Below, one piece after another: positions 28,101 through 35,572 of a stretch of 64,000 nt of DNA. This DNA comes from Janthinobacterium sp. B9-8 (lineage in GTDB: Bacteria > Pseudomonadota > Gammaproteobacteria > Burkholderiales > Chitinibacteraceae). The notes beneath the pieces are model-generated. The model had not been told where the DNA came from. It searched no databases and saw nothing but the letters and a program-made list of their open reading frames with translations. The stretch is taken from assembly GCF_000969645.2 (NCBI RefSeq), contig NZ_CP014222.1, forward strand, positions 248,001 through 312,000, written 5' to 3'. The first letter of the stretch is position 1. The number at the start of each line of letters is the position of its first letter. A program made the translations under genes and the position numbers.

Positions 28101-29029
28101 TCACGAATCTCGCGCTCGCCTGGCAAAAACACCAGCACATCGCCGCTACCATCGGTACGCCACAGCCCTTCAATGGCTTGCACGATGGCTTCTTCCATTT
28201 CCAGCTCTTGATCGTCTTCATCAATCGCATGCAAAGGCTGATAGCGCACTTCCACTGGGAAGGTGCGGCCAGAGACTTCCATGACAGGTGCACCGGCAAA
28301 ATGCTGACTAAAGCGATCGGCATCGATGGTGGCGGAGGTGACGATCACTTTTAGCTCGGGGCGCTTGGGCAGCAGCTGCTTGATATAGCCGAGTAAGAAA
28401 TCGATATTCAGGCTGCGCTCGTGCGCCTCGTCGATAATAATCGTGTCGTATTTTAAGAGGTAGGGATCAGACAGCGTTTCGGCTAGCAAAATTCCGTCGG
28501 TCATCAGCTTGATATAGCTGGCGTCAGTGGTTTTATCGGTAAAGCGCACCTTAAAACCCACGGCATTTTCAGATTTTAATTCCTGGCCGATACGCGTCGC
28601 GACCGATCTGGCGGCAAGGCGGCGGGGCTGGGTGTGGCCAATCAGACCATGCACACCACGGCCCAGCTCCAGACAAATCTTTGGCAATTGCGTGGTTTTA
28701 CCCGAGCCGGTTTCACCGCAAACAATCACTACCTGATGCTTGGCAATCGCCTCGCTTAGCTCGTCTTTACGTTGATTAACCGGCAGATTGTCGTCGAATT
28801 CTGGGCGTGGCAGGCGGCTGCGGCGCAGTTCGCTTTTAGCCAGCGATTTGGCAATACCCGCTTCCAGCTCGCGCAATTCTTTATCGCAAGGCTGCTGTTT
28901 GGCTTGCCGCTGATTCAGGCGATGCAGCAGGCGCTCCAGATTGCCTCTGTCGGTTAATTGCGTGTCGGCAATTTGCTGAAGGTAGTTTTGCTCTGTGCTT
29001 GGAATGGGACTAGACGCCGTGGGATTCAT
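25112..29029 (-). CDS. hrpA: ATP-dependent RNA helicase HrpA (DEAH box)
   Basis: 1305 residues, full-length HrpA. The motor has Walker A GETGSGKTTQ (residues 105-114), motif II DEAH (in IIIDEAHERS near 199), motif III VTSATID, and motif VI QRSGRCGR. The helicase-associated HA2 and OB domains follow, then the long C-terminal DUF3418 region (about 720-1300) that marks HrpA. It is a cytoplasmic RNA remodelling helicase; in E. coli it acts on stalled ribosomes and on fimbrial mRNA. It is monocistronic and divergent from the LysR gene, with about 200 bp between. Confidence 0.97.
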   Translation of the reverse strand: MNPTASSPIPSTEQNYLQQIADTQLTDRGNLERLLHRLNQRQAKQQPCDKELRELEAGIAKSLAKSELRRSRLPRPEFDDNLPVNQRKDELSEAIAKHQVVIVCGETGSGKTTQLPKICLELGRGVHGLIGHTQPRRLAARSVATRIGQELKSENAVGFKVRFTDKTTDASYIKLMTDGILLAETLSDPYLLKYDTIIIDEAHERSLNIDFLLGYIKQLLPKRPELKVIVTSATIDADRFSQHFAGAPVMEVSGRTFPVEVRYQPLHAIDEDDQELEMEEAIVQAIEGLWRTDGSGDVLVFLPGEREIRETAEELRKAKLRDAEILPLFARLSNEDQQRIFRSTSSGRRIILATNVAETSLTVPGIRYVVDSGHARIKRYSPRAKVEQLLVEKISQASARQRSGRCGRVASGICVRLYDEADFNNRSEFTDPEIVRSSLAAVILRMAALKLGHIDNFPFLEAPSSRLVSDGYQQLRELGAVDIEDQLTPIGKQLARLPVDPRIGRMLLAGRDEHCLAEILIIASALSAQDPRERPFDAKEAAARAQAKFVDDKSDFLSFLRMWEFFSDALENKTTNRQLINLCHEHFLSYLRLREWRDLHRQLSEICQDMDLQLNDIKTAPGTPEQILKALMTGLLGNIGFKQPENDEYLGARGIKFNIFPGSGLKKARPKWIIAAEVVETTKIYGRCVAAIEPEWVERIAAHLVNRHYFDPHWEKTSAQVNASERVTLYGLPIVPKRRVHFGKIDPVASRAIFIREALVNFNYNSRAKFFEHNQALILDVQDLEHKARRQDVLVDDDALFAFFDAKIPADIVNGAGFEAWRKLIERDNAQHLFLSRDDLMQHGADAVTEEQFPEFFRLNDAKLPLTYRFEPSHPLDGVTITLPLHLLNRVNHAIFDWLVPGMIREKITLLIKSLPKSIRRICVPVPEFATKMLIALDKASRTEPLLPQLAQAVGRGAGLIVPSDEFNPKDLPPHLQMNFRIVDDAGQELAQGRDLIALRAQLGEAAQMTFRDAADDSVSIEKTGIMKWDFGDLPAKINFKRQGRSITGFPGLVPEEDAVAIRLFDTEYAAAAAHRDGVICLLKFELKDHVKQLPKSLPTFNPLALQLRGVCNGDELMEDIVACICDRAFIGEDDAPRKPKEFDGQKSRAKVRLPSVRDAVMRILAELTNEYVALNKLIAKPSPFASTMTELLGQLVFKGFLHKTPWEQLPRLPIYVKAMRIRAEKRVANPQRDGQRGAEINELYKRWEAEMLKWEKEGRDTAALAPFRWMIEELRVGLFAQELKTPYPVSVKRLSKVFEDLTKR

Positions 29030-29226
29030 CGCTGGGCTTAAGCTTGTACAGATAAGAAGGCGGCGATTTTACCATGCTGGCATCCATGATGCTAAGGCGA
29101 TAAATACGCGCATGGGCTTGATTGGAGGTGAGTTTTGCTGCGATGAAGGGGGATTCAGTTTAAATCATCGTTTGATTGTAATCATCGGCTCTTAAACTGG
29201 TCGTATTTTATTTTTTAAATGAAAAC

Positions 29227-30090
29227 ATGTTAAGTGAATTACTTTGCTCTTTTTTTGAAGTGGCGCGCCAGGGGAGCGTGGCATTAGCTGCAAGGCAGAT
29301 TAAATTAAGCCAGCCAACAATTACGTCACGGATTCGCCAATTAGAAGAGATTTATCAAATTGAATTATTCTATCGGGGCGGCGCACGCTGGCTACTCAGC
29401 GATGCGGGAATTCGCCTGATGCCTATGGTAGAGCGCTTATTGCAGGAAGAGGCCAATATTGATTTTACACTGCGTAATGCGGGAGGCGCGCAGCAGGGCA
29501 ATTTACGTATTGGGGCAACGGGGCCCTATTTTATTAGCCACAGCATTGCCCGTTTTCATGCTGCGCATCCGCAAATTCAGCTTTCTATGCAGTTTGGCAA
29601 TTCCAAAGAAATGCTAAAGGCATTAAATGAATACGCGATTGATGTCACTGTTTCTTCAAAAAAAATGGAAGATGCGCGCTTAAACTGTATTTTACTTGCT
29701 GCAGAGCCTTTAGTTTTGGCTATTAGAAGTGATCATCTATTGGCTAAGCAAAAAGACCTGGATATTGCTGATTTAGCCAGAGTCCATCTTTTATTGCGTG
29801 AAGAAGGCTCTGAAACACAAAAGCTGACTCAGCAATTTTTGCATGAACATGGGATTCAGCCCAAATCAAGCTCGTGTATTGCCAATGGCGAGGCCATCCG
29901 GCAGGCGATTATTCATGGCTTTGGCGCGAGCATTATGTCCAGAGGTGAAGTGCCTCATCATCCGGCTCTCTGTGCTTTGCCATTCAGACAAACCAGCCCT
30001 TTGATTTATGAGTATCTTTATTATCTGAAAGACAGAGAAAAAGTGCCTTTGATTGCTGCTTTTTTGAGGCATATTGAGCCTTTGGTTTGA
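29227..30090 (+). CDS. LysR-family transcriptional regulator
   Basis: 287 residues. The winged helix-turn-helix starts at once (LLCSFFEVARQGSVALAARQIKLSQPTITSRIRQLEEIYQIELF, about 5-48). A substrate-binding domain begins near 92 (LRIGATGPYFISHSIARF). The pattern of the binding site (IGATGPY, AIDVTVSSK) resembles regulators of phosphonate or aminoethylphosphonate genes, but I cannot confirm this. No target gene adjoins: hrpA is divergent and the next 570 bp downstream is non-coding. It may act at a distance. Confidence 0.9.
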   Translation: MLSELLCSFFEVARQGSVALAARQIKLSQPTITSRIRQLEEIYQIELFYRGGARWLLSDAGIRLMPMVERLLQEEANIDFTLRNAGGAQQGNLRIGATGPYFISHSIARFHAAHPQIQLSMQFGNSKEMLKALNEYAIDVTVSSKKMEDARLNCILLAAEPLVLAIRSDHLLAKQKDLDIADLARVHLLLREEGSETQKLTQQFLHEHGIQPKSSSCIANGEAIRQAIIHGFGASIMSRGEVPHHPALCALPFRQTSPLIYEYLYYLKDREKVPLIAAFLRHIEPLV

Positions 30091-30159
30091 TTTTTCTTGG
30101 CAGATATAAGTAGCTACGCATAAATTATCGATGCATTTTATTAATGTAAAAGCTGATGA

Positions 30160-30239
30160 TTTTTATAGGGTGTGCAAATGCTTTTCTTGCGCACCGCCCT
30201 TGGTACGCAATGACTTTGTCGTTGTACACCCTATAAAAA
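30160..30239. repeat. Long imperfect hairpin flanked by TTTTATAGGGTGT arms
   Basis: Arms at 30160-30173 and 30226-30239 match perfectly. An inner stem TTGCGCACC / GGTACGCAA has one mismatch. The ATAGGGTG start recurs in the hairpin at 51815-51848, so it may be a family of intergenic palindromes. Confidence 0.65.
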
Positions 30240-30371
30240 ATGCATTCTTTAAAAATGTAAGATAATTTAAGCCTAAGCACTTAGGTTTGTTTAGGCGTGA
30301 CTAATCAGGAGCGCCAAAGCAGATACTCATAAAGAGTACGAATAGGCGGAAAAAAACGACTTATTCCTCTA

Positions 30372-30547
30372 GGGTCTGTTGACGTTTCATTCGCGGCTGC
30401 GTTGGCTGCAGTTTTGGGGCTGAGGCGGAAAACGGCCATTCACTGCGTTATGCTCCTCGGTAATAACTCGTTATTGCCTTCGTCGCATGCCTTGTGCCAG
30501 GTCGTTTTCCGCCACAGCACAATTGTGAATGAAACGTCAACAGACCC
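30372..30547. mobile_element. 176-bp MITE-like element with 21-bp perfect terminal inverted repeats
   Basis: Terminal repeats at 30372-30392 and 30527-30547 begin GGGTCTGTTGACGTTTCATTC and are exact inverted copies. Inside, GGCGGAAAACG and CGTTTTCCGCC form a second inverted pair, and AATAACTCGTTATT a third. It contains no credible gene. I see no clear target-site duplication. Size, termini and lack of coding fit a non-autonomous transposable element, or a palindromic repeat of another kind. Confidence 0.65.
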
Positions 30548-30550
30548 CAG

Positions 30551-30597
30551 GTTTTCTCTGTGTAACTCCGTGTCTTCTGTGCCCTTTGTGGTTCAAT
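30551..30597 (-). repeat. CACAGAG-type intergenic repeat, copy 1
   Basis: On the minus strand it reads TTGAACCACAAAGGGCACAG then ACACGGAGTTACACAGAGAAAACC, nearly the same as the copy at 54213-54258. Confidence 0.75.
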
Positions 30598-30623
30598 GCT
30601 TGGGTTTTGTTCGCTTAATCACC

Positions 30624-30649
30624 ATAAAAAAACAGCCCCTGAGGGCTGT
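30624..30649 (-). terminator. Terminator of the phospholipase C operon
   Basis: On the minus strand ACAGCCC / GGGCTGT with a four-base loop and seven T, starting 15 bases after the stop. Confidence 0.9.
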
Positions 30650-30663
30650 GGAAATGAAGCGGT

Positions 30664-32721
30664 TTAACTGGCTCGTTTTCTATACCTCATCATTGTTCCT
30701 GCATTGGTCGGGTCGCTGATCGAGTGTCTTCCGGTCTCTACCCGCCCGGCAAAGCGGCGTACAAAGCCATTGCTGCCCGTTACGCTAAAGTCGTACCAAT
30801 GGCCACTTTCGTATAAAGGCCATGAGTGTTCTGCATTTGCGCTAGGCGCGATGGTGACTGGCCAGGGGCCGTCGGTACGGTAGTCGTTGGCGGTGATGGT
30901 GAGTGCTGCATCCTTGCTGCCGGTGTTTTGCAGCTGCAAGTAAACATCGCCATTCACGTAGTCGTAGCAAACACGGATTTCCGGATTGCTTTCCTGGCTG
31001 TTGGTATTGCCTTTAAAGTGGCGATGAAAGCCGTTGGGCCCCAGCACCCATAAATCGTATAAGCCTTGATCGCCGGTGGTATTCCAATCATCTGATAACA
31101 GCTTGCCAGGCTCGACGGTATAGCGGCGCGGGCCACGATCGAGATGCCGCTGATCGTAGACATGAAACACGCCCGTCGCTTTGCCCGTGTTACTAAAAAT
31201 TAACCACATCTTGCCGTTGGCCGCTTCGCTGCGGCCACTGGTGTGTAATTCATATGGCAGGGCGCGGGATGGCCGCGTGCCTTGGTTTTGTCGTGGCAAG
31301 GTTGGAATAAGTGGTGCGGTGGGCTTGGGGAGCTTACTTTGGTTGAGCACAATTGTATCGGCCTGGCTGGTGCTGGGCATGGGCGGCACGGTGGTGTCAT
31401 TGGGCGCGGCAAAGTTAAATGCCGACATTAAATCACCACACACAGCACGTCGCCATGGGCTGATATTGGGCTCGAATACACCAAAGCGGTTTTCCAGAAA
31501 TTTAATCACCGAGGTGTGATCGAATACTTCCGAATTCACCCAGCCACCCTTGCTCCAAGGTGAAATTACATACATCGGCACGCGTGGGCCCAGGCCGTAA
31601 ATCTGGCCGTTGGTATGGTAATCAAGCTGGGTGTCGACGGTTGATTTGCCTGCAAAGCTGCCGTCAGCATTTTTAGCAGGGGTGGCAGGGGGCGGTACAT
31701 GATCAAAAAAGCCATCGTTTTCATCAAACATCACCAGCAATACTGTTTTGCTCCAAGTATCTGGATTAGCCGTGAGTGCGTTGAGCACTTGTTGCGTGTA
31801 TTCCGCACCTTGAATCGGGCTGGATGGGCCGGGGTGTTCGGAGTATTTAGCAGGAGCGACTAGCCAGGACACTTGTGGCAGGGTGCCACCTGCGGCATGG
31901 GTGGCAAATTGCGCCATTGTCCAAGTAGACATGCCATTACGCCACAGGCTGCTGTCTGGCTTGGCGCGGCGGAAGTTGGCAAAGCCTTCCAGTGAGTTGT
32001 CGCCAAAATTATCGTTGGCATCTTGATAAATACGCCAGCTGACACCGGCCTCTTCAAGGCGTTCCGGATATGTGGTCCATGAGTATTCTGCCGGGGAGGT
32101 TTTGCTTTCTCCGTCATTATTGATGACGGGGCCGCCGTTTTTTCCGGTGGGATCAACCATGCCGGTCCAGAGGTGTAGACGGTTAGGATTGGTGCCGCCA
32201 TGAAACGAGCAGTGGTAGCTATCGCAAATGGTAAAGGCATTGGCCAGTGCAAATTGAAAAGGCATGTCTTCCTGGCGGTAATAGCCCATCGAATATTGGG
32301 TTTTAAATTTTGGCCATTCATCCATACGCCCACCAGCCCAAGCACTTTGCGCATCGGGCATTAAATGTGGCGTGCCGGGCACGCGTTGGGCGCTGGTGAG
32401 GCGTGTATCCATATGGTAGGGCGGCATTTCTTTGCCCGTGCCGTCTTTTTGGTGCCAAACCGATTTACCGCTAGGCAATGGAATAGGCAGCTTATCGCCA
32501 AAGCCACGCACGCCATGCAAAGTGCCAAAGTAATGATCAAAGCTGCGGTTTTCCTGCATGAGGATGACCACATGCTCTACATCGTTGATCGTGCCGGTTT
32601 GGGAATTCGCCGGGATAGCCAGTGCTTTCATAATACTGGGCGGGATCAAGGAGAGTGCCGTTGCGCCACCCGCTGTTTTTGCCGCAAGGCTTAAGAAATT
32701 TCTGCGATTGATTGCTTTCAT
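30664..32721 (-). CDS. Phosphocholine-specific phospholipase C, Tat-exported
   Basis: 685 residues. The N-terminus has a twin-arginine signal (NRRNFLSLAAK, hydrophobic to about residue 34). The phosphoesterase domain starts VEHVVILMQENRSFDHYFGTL (about 48-68), with the metal or substrate motifs FHGGTNPNRLHLWTGM, FDENDGFFDHVPPP and GPRVPMYVISPWSKGGW. Two C-terminal DUF756-type beta modules (about 500-590 and 600-675) complete the usual PlcH/PlcN form. The enzyme hydrolyses phosphatidylcholine or sphingomyelin to diacylglycerol or ceramide and phosphocholine. It ends a leftward operon after two lipoproteins. In Pseudomonas, homologues leave by Tat and then type II secretion; gspC-D-E lie 5 kb away. 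Confidence 0.94.
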   Translation of the reverse strand: MKAINRRNFLSLAAKTAGGATALSLIPPSIMKALAIPANSQTGTINDVEHVVILMQENRSFDHYFGTLHGVRGFGDKLPIPLPSGKSVWHQKDGTGKEMPPYHMDTRLTSAQRVPGTPHLMPDAQSAWAGGRMDEWPKFKTQYSMGYYRQEDMPFQFALANAFTICDSYHCSFHGGTNPNRLHLWTGMVDPTGKNGGPVINNDGESKTSPAEYSWTTYPERLEEAGVSWRIYQDANDNFGDNSLEGFANFRRAKPDSSLWRNGMSTWTMAQFATHAAGGTLPQVSWLVAPAKYSEHPGPSSPIQGAEYTQQVLNALTANPDTWSKTVLLVMFDENDGFFDHVPPPATPAKNADGSFAGKSTVDTQLDYHTNGQIYGLGPRVPMYVISPWSKGGWVNSEVFDHTSVIKFLENRFGVFEPNISPWRRAVCGDLMSAFNFAAPNDTTVPPMPSTSQADTIVLNQSKLPKPTAPLIPTLPRQNQGTRPSRALPYELHTSGRSEAANGKMWLIFSNTGKATGVFHVYDQRHLDRGPRRYTVEPGKLLSDDWNTTGDQGLYDLWVLGPNGFHRHFKGNTNSQESNPEIRVCYDYVNGDVYLQLQNTGSKDAALTITANDYRTDGPWPVTIAPSANAEHSWPLYESGHWYDFSVTGSNGFVRRFAGRVETGRHSISDPTNAGTMMRYRKRAS

Positions 32722-32760
32722 TTTATAAATAACCTGTTTAGACGAGTCGATCGCTCAGAA

Positions 32761-32946
32761 TTAAGGTGCGCAGTGCAAAGCGGGCGGCTGTGGCTTATTG
32801 CCTGTGCTGGTTGCCGAGGATGCCGCTGCTGCCGTAGCCGATGCGGGTTTTGCACCTTCTTTAGCAGGGGATTCATCGCTATTACACGCGGCGAGGCTGA
32901 GTAAAAGCAGGCCGCTGGCAAAGCTCAACAAACGTTTTGGGGGCAT
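32761..32946 (-). CDS. Small lipoprotein of unknown function
   Basis: 61 residues from the ATG at 32946, which has GGAAAG upstream; an ATG four codons earlier is possible. A type II signal ends LLLLSLAAC, giving a lipid-modified Cys, then an Ala/Ser/Pro-rich tail (SATAAAASSATSTG) with one more Cys near the end. It starts 15 bp after the phosphodiesterase-like lipoprotein and ends 39 bp before plc. No family is recognisable. Small lipoproteins beside exported phospholipases can act as chaperones, like PlcR, but there is no similarity to claim that. Confidence 0.7.
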   Translation of the reverse strand: MPPKRLLSFASGLLLLSLAACNSDESPAKEGAKPASATAAAASSATSTGNKPQPPALHCAP

Positions 32947-32961
32947 GGTGCTTTCCATCGA

Positions 32962-35091
32962 TTAAGGATTAAACGATTTAAGTGATTTGCCTGTGGTGGC
33001 AAGGCCCATTACATCGTCTTGGCTGAGCGCGCGGTTCCAGATGGCTAAATCGCTAAAATCAAATGAGCCTGCTGCGCCACCTTTGCCCGCCGTAAAGTAA
33101 TTACCCTGAGCGTCTTCATTGAGTGCTAAAACATTGAGGCCAGTAAATTTGCTTAAATCAAAGGCAGAAAGATTAGCCGTTGCAGTTTGTAATGGGCGAT
33201 TAGGATCGGCAATAAACACCTGTGCGGTTTTCTTGATTGAATCCACACTCATTACCAAATAAATCCAGCTATTTGCGGAAAATGAAAGCTGTGGATCAAC
33301 ACGGTTTTTACCATCGCCAATATTAAATTTAATGCTGTTTAAATACTGGCCAAAGGCAAAGCCTATATTGGTACCGCTTTTATAATCTTTATTGGCAATC
33401 ACCGGCACATCATTGCGCAGGGTGTCAGAGCGGAACCAAAATCCAATCGAGAATCCTGGGTTTTTAGTAAAATCAACAATTAAAGGTGTTTTAAAACCAC
33501 CATCGCAGCTGGTGCATTGCGGTGTTGTGCCATTTGATGTGGATTGCAAGGCTTTATTTGCCAAAGGGCCATTTACATAATTGGCCGCACGGCCTGCAAT
33601 AAAACTTGTTAATGCAGGATTGGTTTTATTGGCATTCAGATTGCTATCTAATGAGAAGTACTGAGTTAATCCAGCTAAGATACTTTCATCTAAAGTGGCA
33701 GGTTTTATATAGTCAATTTGAGCGAGATAAGAGGTGAGTGTTTTGCCCGAGCTTATTGTGTAATTAAACTTATACAGGCCATTTTTTGAAACATCTAAAG
33801 CGCTATCAGTGAAGTTGTTTACACCAGCTGCCAGCTCTTTTATTAACTTGCCGTTACGGTAAACATTAACTGGCTGTTGAGATTTCCAGCTTAGGGTGAT
33901 GCTGCTGCGATCGGGATTAGCCCGCGCTTGTAATTGTTTAACGGCTGGGGCTTCTAATAAAGAAATACCATCCATTTTATGGTTTTCAGCTGAGCCTCTC
34001 ACGGATAGATAATTGAGTATGGTGGGGGCAATATCGGCCTGGCTGGCATAGCTATACCAATCTGCAATATTGGCGGGTGCTTTAAGCGGCAGGCCATTTA
34101 TTTTTTCAGCCAGAGGCTTATTCAATGCAATAAAGCCTGCTTGATTCGATGGCTTAGGCAGGCCATCGCTATTACCCCCTTCGCTTAGGCCATGACTAGA
34201 AGTCAGGATAAGCAGCCAGTCTTCATTATTTTGCTCTTGGCGCTTTTTAATGGTGTCGATTAATACACCCAATTGCTGATCCAGCGTTTTAAGCGTTAGC
34301 TTGTAATCATTGCCAAGACCGGTGTGCGAAGCGGTTTCTTCTGGCGCATGAAAATTAGAAACGATCAAATTAAAATTACCGCTATTGATGGCTGTTTGGG
34401 TAGATGAAACTACGCAGCTATCAAAGCCAGCACAATCAATCACATTGCTTAATTGCCCTGTATTGATATCTAACTTGAGTAGTTTATTCAGTGTGCTCCA
34501 GCTGCTAATGCTGGTGGATTGAGCCTGATTTAATTGCTTGAATATTGAATCTGTTTTAAAAACTTGGCCCGCATAATCAGAGCGTACTTCATGGCGATTA
34601 GCCCAAGAGCCACTTAGGATGGACGCCCAGCCTGGGCCGCTCAGTGTTTGCTGTTGGGTGCTTGAGCCAGCAATTCCTCCTGCATAGCTTGGGCTTAAAT
34701 TTAATAGAGCAATATTGCTAAGCTGTTTATTGGCAAGTGCATCGACTAATACATCGTATTGAATGCCATCGATGCCTATCAGTAATGCTTTTTTGCTGGC
34801 AGGGCCTAGTGGGGGCAGGGTAGGTGTGGTGGGGGTGCCGGGCGTGGGCGTGGGCACTGCTGTTGGTGTGGGAGGAAGTGTGGGCACATTTGTAGGAATA
34901 GGCGTTAATGTAGGAACCGGATCTGGCGCGGGCGTAGGGACCACTGCTGGTGTTGGCGGGCTGGAAGGAAGTACCAGGATGGGGGGGCTGAGTGTTTCGG
35001 GGCTGGCAGCTGTATCTTCAGAAGAATTACAGCCTGCCATCAGTGCGCCAGAAAGCGCCAGTGTGATGGATAAATAAATACTTTTGGACAT
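32962..35091 (-). CDS. Alkaline-phosphatase-superfamily phosphodiesterase lipoprotein with LamG-like domain
   Basis: 709 residues. A lipoprotein signal ends GALMAGC (Cys21). A Pro/Thr-rich linker (about 32-92) with repeated PTP/TP units follows. The type I phosphodiesterase/nucleotide pyrophosphatase domain starts ALLIGIDGIQYDVLVDAL (about 101-118), with GPGWASILSG near the nucleophile site, SNFHAPEETASHTG and a SSHG motif in place of the common SDHG. A fibronectin-like stretch (SITLSWKSQQPVNVYRNGKL) and a C-terminal LamG/concanavalin domain (about 475-705, SIGFWFRSD) come after. AAGGAG precedes the start. First gene of the operon with plc, so a role in phosphodiester breakdown at the cell surface is likely. 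Confidence 0.85.
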   Translation of the reverse strand: MSKSIYLSITLALSGALMAGCNSSEDTAASPETLSPPILVLPSSPPTPAVVPTPAPDPVPTLTPIPTNVPTLPPTPTAVPTPTPGTPTTPTLPPLGPASKKALLIGIDGIQYDVLVDALANKQLSNIALLNLSPSYAGGIAGSSTQQQTLSGPGWASILSGSWANRHEVRSDYAGQVFKTDSIFKQLNQAQSTSISSWSTLNKLLKLDINTGQLSNVIDCAGFDSCVVSSTQTAINSGNFNLIVSNFHAPEETASHTGLGNDYKLTLKTLDQQLGVLIDTIKKRQEQNNEDWLLILTSSHGLSEGGNSDGLPKPSNQAGFIALNKPLAEKINGLPLKAPANIADWYSYASQADIAPTILNYLSVRGSAENHKMDGISLLEAPAVKQLQARANPDRSSITLSWKSQQPVNVYRNGKLIKELAAGVNNFTDSALDVSKNGLYKFNYTISSGKTLTSYLAQIDYIKPATLDESILAGLTQYFSLDSNLNANKTNPALTSFIAGRAANYVNGPLANKALQSTSNGTTPQCTSCDGGFKTPLIVDFTKNPGFSIGFWFRSDTLRNDVPVIANKDYKSGTNIGFAFGQYLNSIKFNIGDGKNRVDPQLSFSANSWIYLVMSVDSIKKTAQVFIADPNRPLQTATANLSAFDLSKFTGLNVLALNEDAQGNYFTAGKGGAAGSFDFSDLAIWNRALSQDDVMGLATTGKSLKSFNP

Positions 35092-35111
35092 TTAAACAAT
35101 CTCCTTAAATC

Positions 35112-35180
35112 CGCGGCAATGAATAGATATATCGCCAAATGGTTAAAAATTTGGCGGATATGAGTACTGGATATGCCGCG
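35112..35180 (-). promoter_or_regulatory. Nested stem in the leader of the phospholipase operon
   Basis: Inner stem CGCCAAAT (35133-35140) / ATTTGGCG (35149-35156), outer stem CGCGGCA (35112-35118) / TGCCGCG (35174-35180). It lies 20-90 bases upstream of the first gene. It could be an RNA leader or an operator; nothing matches a known riboswitch. Confidence 0.4.
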
Positions 35181-35315
35181 TAGCATAAGGAGGAGGGGTG
35201 ACCTGCATATGAAAAAAAACTTAAATTTTATAAGTGCGCCATTAAGTTTTTTTTGACTATGACAAATTTATATTTTTAGTATTATTTATTTGTGATGTAT
35301 TGCTGTGCAAATGGC

Positions 35316-35381
35316 GTAGGAGTGGCTGTAGCCGTGAATACTTTTAATAAGCCAAACTCGCCGTGGCGAGAGCTGTTCCTG
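35316..35381. repeat. REP-like element pair
   Basis: GTAGGAGTGGCTGTAGCCGTGAA at 35316-35338 resembles the palindrome at 24975; the facing arm TCGCCGTGGCGAGAGCTGTTCC (35358-35379) is of a different REP type. Confidence 0.55.
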
Positions 35382-35572
35382 AAAAAGGCTTTTTACTGGA
35401 TTTGGATAAGAAGTATTTCTTGCGGGTGTATTGAGCTTAGATATCGCCATGATGGCGAGGGCAGGGGCTATCATCTCCTAGCTGATGTTGGGTTTCACTA
35501 GGAAATGACGATGGAAAGTAGAGCTCGAAAAAGTAATAATCAAAGTAGGTTGCTGCGTTTTGCGCCAATCAA

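Larger units (their letters stand above)
30091..30663. other. Repeat-rich intergenic region
   Basis: No gene is supported in these 573 bases. They hold, in order: an imperfect hairpin (30160-30239), an unremarkable 130-base stretch, a 176-bp element with perfect terminal inverted repeats (30372-30547), one copy of the CACAGAG repeat (30551-30597), and the plc terminator (30624-30649). It is a landing zone between the convergent lysR and plc genes. Confidence 0.8.
35092..35572. other. Intergenic region with leader stem and REP-like element
   Basis: Between the divergent start of the lipoprotein operon and the end of the PAS gene. It has a nested stem (35112-35180) in the expected leader of the operon, an A/T-rich stretch that could carry promoters (35210-35290), and a REP-like pair (35316-35381). 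I do not support a gene; the tiny frame after AAGGAGG at 35188 encodes only 15 residues. Confidence 0.7.

Noticed and set aside
25386..29195. Several open frames on the plus strand opposite hrpA (for example 25386-26027)
   Set aside because: They mirror the codon structure of hrpA on the other strand and lack ribosome sites and family features.
35252..35275. A possible Pho box in front of the phospholipase operon
   Set aside because: Only a single TTGTCAT-like half-site could be seen, with no second half at the right distance.
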